From Paenibacillus oralis (lineage in GTDB: Bacteria; Bacillota; Bacilli; Paenibacillales; Paenibacillaceae): a stretch of 64,000 bases of DNA. Made by a program: the position numbers and the translations under genes. Under the pieces are notes generated by a model. It saw only the letters and a list, made by a program, of their open reading frames with translations, was not told where the DNA came from and did not search any database. The stretch lies in assembly GCF_003863965.1 (NCBI RefSeq), contig NZ_RRCN01000001.1:2137675-2201674 (forward strand). The letters are read 5' to 3'. This document shows positions 25,273 to 34,103 of the stretch, in pieces. Within the stretch, counting starts at the first letter, position 1. Each line of letters begins with the position of its first letter.

Positions 25273-25330
25273 GTCTCCTCTGTGATGGCTGCTTTTTCTA
25301 TTACCGGCTGAGCCGCCAGCAGCTTCTGCT
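25273..25330 (-). repeat. 58-base duplicated gene fragment, copy 2
   Basis: Partner of 21882-21939. Here it continues on the minus strand as LRQLLSQLV. It ends 16 bases before the ECF41-type promoter. Confidence 0.6.
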
Positions 25331-25346
25331 ACATGTTGCTTCAGAA

Positions 25347-25376
25347 TGTCACAAAATAAATCACATCGTCGTTATA
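25347..25376 (+). promoter_or_regulatory. ECF41-type promoter of the CMD gene
   Basis: TGTCACA (25347-25353), 16 bases, CGTTATA (25370-25376). The same two boxes with the same spacing precede the sigma gene itself (27039-27068, minus strand). TGTCACA with a CGT(C/T) -10 is the reported ECF41 consensus. The leader to the CMD start would be about 160 bases. Confidence 0.8.
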
Positions 25377-25545
25377 TTTTCGAGTGTGATTAACAAAGGA
25401 GGTTGGAGATCCAAAGCAAGAGGAAAAGGCGCGGCGAATTAAGCTTCGGCGGTATGACGATCGTACGATAACGTATAGTTTGGTAATCACCCTCACTGTT
25501 TTTAAAATAATAATCACGAAATTAGAAAAGAGAGGTAGAGTAGCT

Positions 25546-26025
25546 ATGACACAACGTATAAATTACATGCAACAATCACCGGAATTTTTCAAAAAAATCA
25601 TGGAGCTCAGCAATGCCGAGAAGGAAAGTTCAATTGAAGAGAAAATCCGTCACCTCGTTCACATCAGAGCTTCGCAAATGAATGGATGCGGATTTTGTCT
25701 GGACATGCATGTGAAGGAGGCTAAGATCCATGGCGAGAGCGAGCTGCGCCTCTACCACGTCTCAATTTGGCACGAATCAACGCTATTTAGCCCACGCGAA
25801 CGGGCTGCGCTGGCATGGACCGAGGTTCTGACCAAGCTGCCGGAGCATGGCGTACCTGACGACATCTATAATCGCGTTCGCGAGCAGTTGTCCGAGAAAG
25901 AAATTTCAGATCTCACCTTCTCGATCATGGCGATCAATGCCTGGAACCGTATTAACGTCGCCTTCAAGACCGTACCGGGTTCTGCTGACGCAGCATATGG
26001 ATTGACTAAAGCCGGCTTGAGCTAA
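25546..26025 (+). CDS. Carboxymuconolactone decarboxylase (AhpD-like) family protein
   Basis: 159 residues from ATG 25546 (GAGAGGTAGAG upstream). The all-helical CMD/AhpD fold shows the redox motif MNGCGFCLDMHVKEA (CxxC with the following His, about residues 46-60). Such proteins act as alkylhydroperoxidase-type peroxide reductases or decarboxylases. CMD proteins are the best-known genomic partners of ECF41 sigma factors. Here the sigma gene is convergent and an ECF41-type promoter precedes this gene, so it is very probably the direct target. Confidence 0.9.
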   Translation: MTQRINYMQQSPEFFKKIMELSNAEKESSIEEKIRHLVHIRASQMNGCGFCLDMHVKEAKIHGESELRLYHVSIWHESTLFSPRERAALAWTEVLTKLPEHGVPDDIYNRVREQLSEKEISDLTFSIMAINAWNRINVAFKTVPGSADAAYGLTKAGLS

Positions 26026-26081
26026 GCTGTAAGAGCAAAGGTAAAGGTTGATTTCAACCAGCATCGATGTTAAAAGCACAA

Positions 26082-26116
26082 GCACAAAGAACCCTCCGAA
26101 GGTTCTTTGTGCTTCA
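26082..26116. terminator. Bidirectional terminator between CMD and sigma genes
   Basis: GCACAAAGAACC and GGTTCTTTGTGC form a perfect 12-bp stem between the two convergent genes. Confidence 0.9.
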
Positions 26117-26118
26117 TT

Positions 26119-26979
26119 TCATTTTCCAGCGTGCTTCAGCTTGTCTGGGTTTCTGACAATATAAATGTTGCGGATTTGATTCTTCTCCACATGAATAATC
26201 CCGACGGTTTGAATCCCTTCGCCAGATCGAACAATAAATGCAGGCTGTCCGTTCATCCGAATGACCTCGGTATGAACGCCATCGCTCGTTGATGCTTGCC
26301 GGAATGGACCAAGCAGGAACTGTGCAACAGGTTCTCTTGTAGAGAGGGGTTCGACAACGGCCGGGACTTTGCCTCCTCCATCGGCGACTAGGACAACTTC
26401 TTGATCCAGGATGGATAAGATTTGATCGAGGTTGCCTTGTTTGAGGGCGTTCAGGAAACCATGGACGAGCTCGGGGGTGGCTGCTTCCGAATGAACGAGT
26501 TGTTCAGATGTAATCCCCATTTTCGCGTTGGCCCGACTGAACAGTTTACGACAGTTCACTTCGCTCTTTTCCACCAGTCCGGCAATTTCAGGATAGTCAA
26601 AGCCAAGCGCCTCTCGAAGCACAAAGACGACACGTTCCGTTGGCGATAGCCTTTCAAGCAGAACAAGCATCGCATAGGATAGCAGATCGTCGCGGATGAC
26701 CGCATCCATCGCATCATCATTCATGCTGTGCAGGGGCTCTGGGAGCCATTCCCCATAATATTGCTCCCGTTTTCTGCGTGCCGATTTATGCAAGTCCCGA
26801 CAGCGATTCGTTACCATCTTGCAAAGATAGGCTTTAGGTTCTGACAACTTCTCCGGCGGAACATCGGCTATTTTCAGGAAAACATCGTGTACAACATCTT
26901 CCGCGTCCGTAACAGATCCGGTCAGTTGATAGGCGAGCTTAAAGAGCAGCCCTTTATATTTCTGATACAGTTCCTTCAC
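26119..26979 (-). CDS. ECF41 family RNA polymerase sigma factor with SnoaL-like C-terminal extension
   Basis: About 286 residues from GTG 26979 (AGGAAGTG upstream), beginning MKELYQKYKGLLFKLAYQL. Region 2 contains DAEDVVHDVFLK and region 4 an HTH (FDYPEIAGLVEKSEVNCRKL). The linker motif WLPEP, the DGGGK motif and the terminal NPDKL are the hallmarks of ECF41 (SigJ-like) factors, whose extension regulates activity without an anti-sigma factor. A longer frame up to 27069 exists, but the ECF41 promoter lies inside that extra segment, so it cannot be translated from the autoregulated transcript. Confidence 0.92.
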   Translation of the reverse strand: MKELYQKYKGLLFKLAYQLTGSVTDAEDVVHDVFLKIADVPPEKLSEPKAYLCKMVTNRCRDLHKSARRKREQYYGEWLPEPLHSMNDDAMDAVIRDDLLSYAMLVLLERLSPTERVVFVLREALGFDYPEIAGLVEKSEVNCRKLFSRANAKMGITSEQLVHSEAATPELVHGFLNALKQGNLDQILSILDQEVVLVADGGGKVPAVVEPLSTREPVAQFLLGPFRQASTSDGVHTEVIRMNGQPAFIVRSGEGIQTVGIIHVEKNQIRNIYIVRNPDKLKHAGK

Positions 26980-27038
26980 GTCTTCACTTCCTATCGGTTC
27001 CCCGTATATTAAACCTATTGCAAAATAGGCCTTAAAAA

Positions 27039-27068
27039 TATAACGAGTTACGGGGTGTTTTTGTGACA
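27039..27068 (-). promoter_or_regulatory. ECF41-type autoregulatory promoter of the sigma gene
   Basis: On the minus strand TGTCACA (27068-27062), 16 bases, CGTTATA (27045-27039). This is identical in both boxes and in spacing to the CMD promoter, and 60 bases upstream of the chosen GTG start. Confidence 0.8.
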
Positions 27069-27078
27069 TCTCTTAGGT

Positions 27079-27110
27079 TTTGCATCCTCTTATGATCAAA
27101 TAGCTAAGCA
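27079..27110. repeat. 32-base repeat of the ssrA flank, copy 2
   Basis: 28 of 32 identical to 6592-6623, including ATAGCTAAGCA. It lies just beyond the sigma gene and may be the displaced original right flank of ssrA. Confidence 0.5.
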
Positions 27111-27389
27111 ATTTTTCTTAATCATTCAGTCAATTCCTCAAATGATCAACAGTCCCAAACGGCCGGTGGAAAATTATCTGTCAATAGGGATAATTATCCA
27201 ATTAAAACCAGGAAATATTTTGTAGTACATGCTACAATTTAGGATGTTGAAAGGAGGCGGATATTGACGAATACTGACGAAATAGTTTGAATTAATTGAT
27301 TTCACGGGGGAGGTGAATTAAGGAACTTTTGACGGATTTTTAATAACGGTTCAATGGTATAGCAACAAATCAAATTAGGAGGATTGTAA
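27111..27389. promoter_or_regulatory. Upstream region of the pectate lyase gene with an 18-base inverted repeat
   Basis: No gene is seen. TTGTAG-tacatg-CTACAA (27220-27237) is a perfect 6+6 inverted repeat and a possible operator. An A+T-rich leader and the RBS AGGAGG precede the ATG at 27390. A GAAAGGAGG near 27250 has no attached frame. Confidence 0.4.
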
Positions 27390-29600
27390 ATGAAGAAACG
27401 GGCTACAAAAGTAATGAGTATGGTTCTATTTTTTTCTCTTGCCATATCTTTAATGACAGGAGGACTGCAAAATACTAAAACTTATGCTGCCGGTCTTTCG
27501 ATTATCGGCGGTGGAGGCTGGAACGAAACGGCGTATGTTGAATGGTCTCCTGTTAGCAATGCGGAAGGATATAATGTATATGTTAAACCTGAAAGTGCAG
27601 CGGATTCTTCCTATCAACAAATTGACAATGAATTGATCCGTAAATACCCTTCCCATTGGAGAGCTGATGCTGTAGGTCTTGCCGCCGGAGATTATGTAAT
27701 GAAAGTTGAAGCCAAGCTAACGGACGGTTCAAAAGTTAGTGCTGTTTCCAATGAGCTATCCGTAGCTTCACATGACAGATCTGGGTTTGCTTTCTCAACA
27801 GACTCGCAATATGGCACAGGCTCTGGTGCTTATAATGATAATGGAACACTTAAAGATGGTGCCCAGGTTCTGTATGTAACATCCGAGACCGCACAGACCG
27901 TGACCCTTGATGTGAAAATCAATAGCTCAGGGCGTGTTCAGACAGGTGTTGGTATAGGCGAGATTTTGCAATTAAGACAAAAAGGTTATGATACTACACC
28001 GCTTGCCATCCGTTTCATTGGAAAAGTTACAGCTGATGACATGAAAGGCCAACTTAATAGCAGCGGCTATCTTCAAGTCAAAGGCAAAAAAAATTATGCG
28101 GAAATGAATATGACGGTTGAAGGGATCGGGGACGATGCCTATGCTTACGGATGGGGCATCCTGCTTAGATATACCGGAAATGTGGAAGTGAGAAACCTGG
28201 GTCTGATGTTGTTCCCTGACGACGGGATTTCGATGGATACAGGGAATGCCAATGTTTGGGTGCATAACAATGATCTATTCTATGGAACCGCTGGAGGAGA
28301 TGCTGACCAAGCAAAGGGCGATGGTTCCACAGACCTTAAAAAAGGATCGACAAATATTACGATCTCGTATAATCACTACTGGGATTCAGGAAAAGCGGCT
28401 CTGGTCGGTTTGAGTGAATCGGCGGAATTTTTTGTCACCTTCCACCATAACTGGTTTGATCATTCAGACTCCCGTCATCCGCGGATCAGAGTGGCATCCG
28501 TTCATATCTATAATAACTTCTATGATGGAGTCTCAAAATATGGTGTCGGTGTTACAACGGGAGCTTCGGCCTTTGTCGAATCCAATTATTTTAGACATGC
28601 TAAATATCCGATGTTGAGTTCCTTGCAAGGTACGGATGCTTTAGGGGAAGGTATATTTTCAGGCGAAAACGGCGGTGTGATCAAGGCCTTCAACAATATG
28701 ATAGTTGATGCGGCCAGTCTGATTTATGCAAACTCCAATAACGGAACAGCTGCGGCGAATGAAAAATCATTTGATGCGTACTTAGCTGCGTCGAGAAATG
28801 AAACCGTACCAGGCTCATACAAAGCATTAAAAGGTGGAACAGCTTATAATAACTTTGATACAAGCGTCGATACGGGAGTGAATGTTGCAGACATCGATGA
28901 CGCAAGCGATGTTGAACAAATGGTTACTGCCAAAGCGGGACGCCTGAATAACGGTGACTTTACATGGGAATTTGATAATTCCGTCGATGACAAGTCGTAT
29001 GCACTTAATTCTGCTCTAATGGCTAAAATAAGAAGCTATACAACTCAACTTGTATCTGTAGGGGGGAATTCAACCTCACCGGAACCGACACCAACGCCAG
29101 AGCCGACACCGGAACCCACACCTACGCCGGAACCAACACCAACGCCAGAACCCACACCAACACCAGAACCCACACCAACACCAGAACCCACACCAACACC
29201 AGAACCCACACCAACACCAGAACCTACACCCGAGCCAACACCGACTCCCGTTCCGGAACCAACAACTGGAGAACAAGTTCATAACTTTACCGTAGCTGGA
29301 ACTGACAGTGACTTCTTTGATATTAAAGGGAATCTTTCGGCAAGCAAGGGAACTGTGGAGTATAATGGCCTGACTCTAACTCATTGTTTAAAAATCGAGA
29401 CCGTGACCCGTATTGGTTTCACCACAACGGAAGATTCGACATTAACATTAGTATTTAATTCAGCAGACGGAAAAAAAATCAAAATTGATGGAACCAGTTA
29501 TCCAATCACTGATGGTATTGTCAGCGTACTGCTTGCCCCTGGCGCACATACCATTACAAAAGATAATCCTGTAAATCTGTATTACATGGAATTGCAATAG
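27390..29600 (+). CDS. Secreted pectate lyase, PL1 family, modular
   Basis: 736 residues. Signal peptide (about 1-33), a fibronectin-III-like domain (about 35-130, [20 protein letters not shown]), then the PL1 parallel beta-helix (about 135-560). The catalytic region shows [25 protein letters not shown], with the Arg of RHPR as base. A Pro-Thr-Glu-Pro linker (about 565-625) leads to a C-terminal beta domain of about 100 residues, probably carbohydrate binding ([16 protein letters not shown]). The enzyme cleaves polygalacturonate by calcium-dependent beta-elimination outside the cell. The gene is monocistronic, with RBS TTAGGAGG and its own terminator. Confidence 0.92.
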   Translation: MKKRATKVMSMVLFFSLAISLMTGGLQNTKTYAAGLSIIGGGGWNETAYVEWSPVSNAEGYNVYVKPESAADSSYQQIDNELIRKYPSHWRADAVGLAAGDYVMKVEAKLTDGSKVSAVSNELSVASHDRSGFAFSTDSQYGTGSGAYNDNGTLKDGAQVLYVTSETAQTVTLDVKINSSGRVQTGVGIGEILQLRQKGYDTTPLAIRFIGKVTADDMKGQLNSSGYLQVKGKKNYAEMNMTVEGIGDDAYAYGWGILLRYTGNVEVRNLGLMLFPDDGISMDTGNANVWVHNNDLFYGTAGGDADQAKGDGSTDLKKGSTNITISYNHYWDSGKAALVGLSESAEFFVTFHHNWFDHSDSRHPRIRVASVHIYNNFYDGVSKYGVGVTTGASAFVESNYFRHAKYPMLSSLQGTDALGEGIFSGENGGVIKAFNNMIVDAASLIYANSNNGTAAANEKSFDAYLAASRNETVPGSYKALKGGTAYNNFDTSVDTGVNVADIDDASDVEQMVTAKAGRLNNGDFTWEFDNSVDDKSYALNSALMAKIRSYTTQLVSVGGNSTSPEPTPTPEPTPEPTPTPEPTPTPEPTPTPEPTPTPEPTPTPEPTPTPEPTPEPTPTPVPEPTTGEQVHNFTVAGTDSDFFDIKGNLSASKGTVEYNGLTLTHCLKIETVTRIGFTTTEDSTLTLVFNSADGKKIKIDGTSYPITDGIVSVLLAPGAHTITKDNPVNLYYMELQ
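29086..29256 (+). repeat. Tandem 18-bp-type repeats coding for the PTPEPT linker
   Basis: About nine degenerate copies of a unit such as CCAGAACCCACACCAACA inside the pectate lyase gene; the central units are identical. Length is likely to vary between strains by slippage. Confidence 0.85.
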
Positions 29601-29620
29601 ATGATCTGATGTTTTATGTG

Positions 29621-29659
29621 ACCAGTTGCCGGAATTAAAGCGGCGACTGGTTTTTTTTA
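29621..29659 (+). terminator. Terminator of the pectate lyase gene
   Basis: ACCAGTTGCCG and CGGCGACTGGT, followed by TTTTTTTT. Confidence 0.9.
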
Positions 29660-29664
29660 GGGGG

Positions 29665-29849
29665 CTAAGGGACACCAGAGCCGTTATTTTCGATAAAACG
29701 GAGGTTTGCAAAATGTAACGGACACAGAAGACCTTATTTCCCTCAAATCGGCCTGGATGAACGGGTTTAGAGCAAAATAAGGTCGTTTGTGTCCGTTAGA
29801 CTGGGAAATACCCGGGAAATGGGCGGATAAGGTCGCTGGTGTCCGTTAG
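29665..29849. repeat. 185-bp dispersed element, copy B
   Basis: Same ends (CTAAGGGACACCAG...CTGGTGTCCGTTAG) and length as copies A and C. It begins 6 bases after the pectate lyase terminator. The right flank continues to GGACGCCGTCAGGCGTTTTT (29913-29932), a small terminator-like hairpin also present right of copy C. Confidence 0.85.
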
Positions 29850-30079
29850 AGCAGCGTCCAAAGTTTAGGAAGAGCCTCCAATCGCTCCAAAGTAGAAGTC
29901 AGAGCCACTAAAGGACGCCGTCAGGCGTTTTTCATATTTTGTTTAAATATATATGCCATGATTAGACATTTTTCGGCAAAGCAAAGGGAAGATTTTGTGG
30001 AAATAGAGGGTATTGTAAGGTATTATGTTATAATATGTATTCCAAATCAAGCTTTCATACATACTAGGAGGAGATTATT

Positions 30080-32005
30080 TTGCAAGTTTTGCGTCAACGC
30101 AAAGCGCTCATATTTGCCCTGCTGATCTTCGTTGTTGCAGCGGCGGCTATCTTGGCGGCGTTATTCATACTGAAATCATCGGTTAAGAGCTCCACATCGG
30201 AAGCTCCCGTTGTATTCTTAAGAGACAACCTACTTATGATGATGCAGAAAGATGAGCAGCAACCGACCGAACTGAGCGGACCGCTGCCCCAGAATGAACT
30301 GATGCAGGCGGCGGAGCCCTGGAGGCAGATGAGTTATAATCGGTTGTTCAAATTGAATGAGCAACGGGATAAGATATTTTTTGTCAGAGAGCTCACGAAT
30401 GATAGCAAAGCTGTTCTGTATTACCGCGATTTGCCCGAAAGTCCAAACACCGGTGGCAAGCCCGGCGTAGAGCTGGCCTCCGCAATCAGCGAAGTGAAAG
30501 AGACCTTTTTCGAGATCAGCAATGACGGGAAGGTCGCCATTTACATAAAAGATTACGGCAAGCAGACCGGGGGTTCGCTTTATATACATAACCTGCGCAA
30601 AGAAGTTTTAGTCGACGATCAGGTAACAGACTACTATTATGTCGACAAGCCCGGACTGCTTTATTACATGACCTTCGATGAACAGAATCGACAGATCATC
30701 AAAATGGCTAAGCAAAACAGCTTCGACAAGAAGACGGTAATTGACACGGATGTGTTGGCCATTACGGAAATCGATCCCGATTCCGGAGAAATTCATTACC
30801 TGAAACCGACGTCCACCGGGTCACACGATTTTTACAGTAAGCTGCCGGATCAATCTCCGGTCAAACTTGTCTCCAATATGCAATTTAATATAGGAGACAC
30901 TCAAGAAGGTTCGTTCTTTTATCGAAAGCTCGAGCCGGCGAAGCTGACACTGTTTGATGCCATGACTGACGATCTTGCGGAAAGCGATGCCAAGATTAAG
31001 GAGCCGAATAGCGAGGATTTTACGACCGTTGAAAGAAAAAGGATGATCAACTATTGGACGGGCGAGCCTTATGAAGCGGATGTGGAAGAGTTCGACAAAT
31101 CCGGGTTTAACGAGGCCAATCAGCGGTATGAAGAGAAAATCAACCGCGACAGTTTGCGTCGTGAGTTGAAAGCAAGAGACTTCGACCCTCCAGGGAGCCT
31201 GCATTTTTTCAGTGGGGGCGCTTCGGTCGTCGTAACGGATAACTACGAAAGTTTGCTTTTGGCGGATGCCAAAACCGGCATGGTCATTTACAAAAAGGCC
31301 GATTATGCCACGGTACCTAAAGTTCCGTTATCGGAGGTTTCCTTTCCCGAAGAGGCTATGGCTAAATATGAGGAGCATTTAAATGATGCTGCGGAGGCTT
31401 ATCTCTTTACTCCCAAGACCGGAACGGTCAAACTGGATCAGGTGTTAGGTTCCTCTTTGTCGCAAGTGAGGTTGAGCCTGGATGGCCAAAAGCTGTATGG
31501 CATCGAAAAAGGGGGAACTTTGGTTGCTTTCGATGTGGAGGAAGGCTTCCCTGTTCACCGTAAAGTGTTGGATGAAGATGTCTCTCTTTTTCAGTACTTT
31601 ACGGAGGAAAAAGCCAAGCTATTCTACTACAAGCGGATGGGTGAGGGTCACGCGCTGTACGAGTACGCTAACGGAGCAAGTCGTCAAATTTCCGCTGACA
31701 TCGGCATGATCGGCTTTAATATCGGTAAATACTATCCGCAACCGGACGAGCTTTATTACTTCACCGAATACGACTCGGACGAACACGCTGGCACCCTATA
31801 CCGCTACCGGGACGGAAAGTCCGTCAAGATTGCGGACAATGTCCACGAATACTACTACAACGAATCCAGCGGCCTGTACTATATCGTCAATTTCGATTGG
31901 TCGCAGGGTACCGGTGATCTGATGCGAGCCGGAGACGGGAAACCCGAGCAGGTTGCCGACCGCGTAAGATTCATGCTCGAAGAGCCCGCTTATCAGCGCC
32001 TCTAA
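30080..32005 (+). CDS. Membrane-anchored extracytoplasmic protein of unknown function
   Basis: 641 residues from TTG 30080 (AGGAGGAG upstream). One N-terminal membrane helix (KALIFALLIFVVAAAAILAALFIL, shown here by its positions 8-31) anchors a large external part. The rest consists of repeated short strands with Tyr-Tyr and Asp-Gly turns (LYYRDLPES, LLYYMTFDEQ, LYGIEKGGTL, LYYFTEYDSD, LYYIVNFDWS). This spacing suggests a beta-propeller of TolB or DUF5050 type. No catalytic motif was recognised. It lies alone between repeat copy B and a terminator. Possibly a cell-surface sensor or scaffold. Confidence 0.6.
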   Translation: MQVLRQRKALIFALLIFVVAAAAILAALFILKSSVKSSTSEAPVVFLRDNLLMMMQKDEQQPTELSGPLPQNELMQAAEPWRQMSYNRLFKLNEQRDKIFFVRELTNDSKAVLYYRDLPESPNTGGKPGVELASAISEVKETFFEISNDGKVAIYIKDYGKQTGGSLYIHNLRKEVLVDDQVTDYYYVDKPGLLYYMTFDEQNRQIIKMAKQNSFDKKTVIDTDVLAITEIDPDSGEIHYLKPTSTGSHDFYSKLPDQSPVKLVSNMQFNIGDTQEGSFFYRKLEPAKLTLFDAMTDDLAESDAKIKEPNSEDFTTVERKRMINYWTGEPYEADVEEFDKSGFNEANQRYEEKINRDSLRRELKARDFDPPGSLHFFSGGASVVVTDNYESLLLADAKTGMVIYKKADYATVPKVPLSEVSFPEEAMAKYEEHLNDAAEAYLFTPKTGTVKLDQVLGSSLSQVRLSLDGQKLYGIEKGGTLVAFDVEEGFPVHRKVLDEDVSLFQYFTEEKAKLFYYKRMGEGHALYEYANGASRQISADIGMIGFNIGKYYPQPDELYYFTEYDSDEHAGTLYRYRDGKSVKIADNVHEYYYNESSGLYYIVNFDWSQGTGDLMRAGDGKPEQVADRVRFMLEEPAYQRL

Positions 32006-32008
32006 TAG

Positions 32009-32035
32009 ATTTGCACAGGCCACGGTTCACCTCCA
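32009..32035 (+). repeat. Possible ssrA-like 3'-end relic (weak)
   Basis: GCACAGGCCACGGTTCACCTCCAT is followed by a terminator whose arms are identical to the one behind ssrA relic 3. The T-arm is not reconstructible, so this remains a resemblance. Confidence 0.3.
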
Positions 32036-32041
32036 TGCTAA

Positions 32042-32075
32042 AAATCCACAACCAAATGAGGTTGTGGATTTTTTT
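32042..32075 (+). terminator. Terminator
   Basis: AAATCCACAACC and GGTTGTGGATTT with TTTTTT. Arms identical to 23133-23165. Confidence 0.85.
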
Positions 32076-32094
32076 GATAAGATTTAAAACGCCC

Positions 32095-32141
32095 TTGACA
32101 TCACAAAATATCATGTTATTATTTAACCGACAGACAGTCGG
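32095..32141 (+). promoter_or_regulatory. Promoter and TetR operator of the tetR-MFS-ABC operon
   Basis: TTGACA (32095-32100), 16 bases, TATTAT (32117-32122). The palindrome CCGAC-agaca-GTCGG (32127-32141) sits on the expected transcription start, the position of a repressor operator. Autoregulation by the first gene is inferred. Confidence 0.7.
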
Positions 32142-32164
32142 TCGGCTAATGAGGAGGCCTAACA

Positions 32165-32812
32165 ATGAGAGTTGTAAAACAAGCGGAGGAACGCCGGAAC
32201 GAAATCCTCGACGCGGCGGATGAGCTTTTCGGCCAGAAGGGTTTTGACGGCACAAGTACCAATGATATTCTCGAAAAAGTCGGAATTGCGCGGGGAACGC
32301 TGTATCATCACTTCAAGTCGAAGGAGGATATTATGGACGCGCTGATTGAGCGGTATAATGTCCGTATTTTAGGTGCGGCGCAGGAAATTGCCGCAGATAA
32401 AAGCATCCCCGTAATCGAGCGCGTGATTCGCGCGGTAATGGCACTGAACATCAGCGGCGGAAGCAGTAAGGAAATTATGGAGCATATTCACAAGCCGCAG
32501 AACGCGCTGATGCATCAGAAAATCCAAAGGAGCATCGTTGGCGGCGTTACGCCGATCCTGACGGGAATCATTCACGAGGGCATTGAGCAGGGACTATTCA
32601 GCACGCCGTTCCCGTATGAATGTATGGAAATGATTGTGATCTATGCGAATACCGTTTTTGATGATGATATGGTACCCATGACGAGCGAGGAGCGCGCTTC
32701 ACGGATATTGGCGTTTGTTTGCAACGTGGAAAGGCTGCTTGGTGCCGAAAGCGGAAGCCTTATGGACGTCATGCGGATGTTTGGCGGAGGAGATGGAGGA
32801 GGCCATGAATAA
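32165..32812 (+). CDS. TetR/AcrR family regulator
   Basis: 215 residues. Canonical N-terminal HTH (RRNEILDAADELFGQKGFDG, then TSTNDILEKVGIARGTLYHH). The C-terminal ligand domain is poorly conserved, as usual. First gene of a four-gene operon. Its stop overlaps the ATG of the MFS gene by 8 bases, and the RBS of that gene is inside its end. It probably represses the operon through the CCGAC palindrome and is released by the exported compound. Confidence 0.92.
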   Translation: MRVVKQAEERRNEILDAADELFGQKGFDGTSTNDILEKVGIARGTLYHHFKSKEDIMDALIERYNVRILGAAQEIAADKSIPVIERVIRAVMALNISGGSSKEIMEHIHKPQNALMHQKIQRSIVGGVTPILTGIIHEGIEQGLFSTPFPYECMEMIVIYANTVFDDDMVPMTSEERASRILAFVCNVERLLGAESGSLMDVMRMFGGGDGGGHE

Positions 32813-34103
32813 CTCGGGCAAATCCTTCGGAAAATTTCTCTTGCTGTGGTTCGGACAGCTTATTTCGGCAGTAGGAAGCGGGCTTACGTCGTTCGGACTG
32901 GGGATTTATGTTTTCCAGCAGACGGGCAAGGCCTCGGCCATGGCGCTTGTAACCTTGCTTGCGTTTATGCCGTCGCTGCTCTTAAGCGCCTTTGCGGGAG
33001 TGCTGGCGGACCGTTATGACCGCAGGCTTTTAATGGTTTTGGGCGACGGTCTTTCCGCACTGGGACTTGTATTCATCCTCATATGCATGCTTCGCGGAGA
33101 TGCGCAGCTATGGCAGATTTGCGTTGGAGTTGCAATAAGCTCGGTGTTTTCATCACTGCTTGAACCTGCATATAAAGCTACGGTTACGGATTTACTCACC
33201 GAGGAGCAGTTCACGAAGGCAAGCGGGCTTGTCCAGGTGGCGGGCTCGGCAAAATTTCTGATTTCTCCGGTCATTGCGGGATTTTTGCTCACCATTTCGG
33301 ATATAAAGCTGCTCATTGTCATCGACATCGGCACTATTGTCGTCACCGTTATTACTACTCTTGCCGTACGCGGCGGTCTTGCTTCCAAGACATACGAACA
33401 GGCAACATCGTTTGTCCGTGAATTCAAAGACGGTTGGAGCGCGGTTTCCGGAAACAAAGGTGTGCTTGTTCTTGTGATCATGGCCTCGGTGCTGACCTTT
33501 TTCCTCGGAGTTATTGAAACGTTGTCCATACCGATGTTGCTTGCTTTTACGGACAGCTCCGTAGTAGGAACGCTTGAAACCATTATCGCTTCGGGGATGC
33601 TCGTATCCAGCGTGATATTAGGATTCCTCCCAATCAAAAAAGACTATGTGAAGGTTCTCTCAATTTCGCTGTTTTGTGTAGGCATGTTTATGGCGGGGTT
33701 CGGATTTCGCGAAAATATTATTTTGATCTGTATTTCGGGATTTCTCTTTTTTGCCATGCTGCCATCTGCAAACGTATGCCTGGATTTCCTTGTTCGCACC
33801 AACATTGAGATTTCCGTTCAAGGCAGAGCGTGGGCATTGATCGGAATCCTATCTCAGTTTGGATTTGTTGCCTCTTATGCGTTTTCGGGTATACTGGCGG
33901 ATTATGTGTTCACCCCCTTACTCGTTGAAGGCGGAGTGCTTGCCGGCAGTGTAGGAAAGGTCATCGGCACGGGCGGAGGCAGGGGAACGGGACTTCTCAT
34001 TATCATCGCCGGTATGCTTTTATGCGTGACTTCGGTCATTCTATATCACCTAAAATCGGTTAAAAAGCTTGAACACGGAGGTAACTTATGTATTCCAGAA
34101 TAA
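32805..34103 (+). CDS. MFS multidrug-type exporter
   Basis: 432 residues from ATG 32805, with GGAGGAGG close upstream. The twelve-helix layout of enterobactin/macrolide-type exporters is clear: FLLLWFGQLISAVGSGLTSF start, loop ADRYDRRLLMVLGDG (about residues 66-80) and REFKDGW in the central loop. It overlaps both neighbours (8 and 16 bases), so it is translationally coupled. Together with the ABC genes it suggests efflux of a drug-like or peptide compound. A two-exporter operon under one TetR is unusual. Confidence 0.88.
   Translation: MNNSGKSFGKFLLLWFGQLISAVGSGLTSFGLGIYVFQQTGKASAMALVTLLAFMPSLLLSAFAGVLADRYDRRLLMVLGDGLSALGLVFILICMLRGDAQLWQICVGVAISSVFSSLLEPAYKATVTDLLTEEQFTKASGLVQVAGSAKFLISPVIAGFLLTISDIKLLIVIDIGTIVVTVITTLAVRGGLASKTYEQATSFVREFKDGWSAVSGNKGVLVLVIMASVLTFFLGVIETLSIPMLLAFTDSSVVGTLETIIASGMLVSSVILGFLPIKKDYVKVLSISLFCVGMFMAGFGFRENIILICISGFLFFAMLPSANVCLDFLVRTNIEISVQGRAWALIGILSQFGFVASYAFSGILADYVFTPLLVEGGVLAGSVGKVIGTGGGRGTGLLIIIAGMLLCVTSVILYHLKSVKKLEHGGNLCIPE

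Noticed and set aside
29076..29282. Trp/Cys-rich reading frame on the minus strand
   Set aside because: It is the antisense of the Pro-Thr-Glu-Pro linker repeats of the pectate lyase; composition is an artefact of the repeat and there is no RBS.
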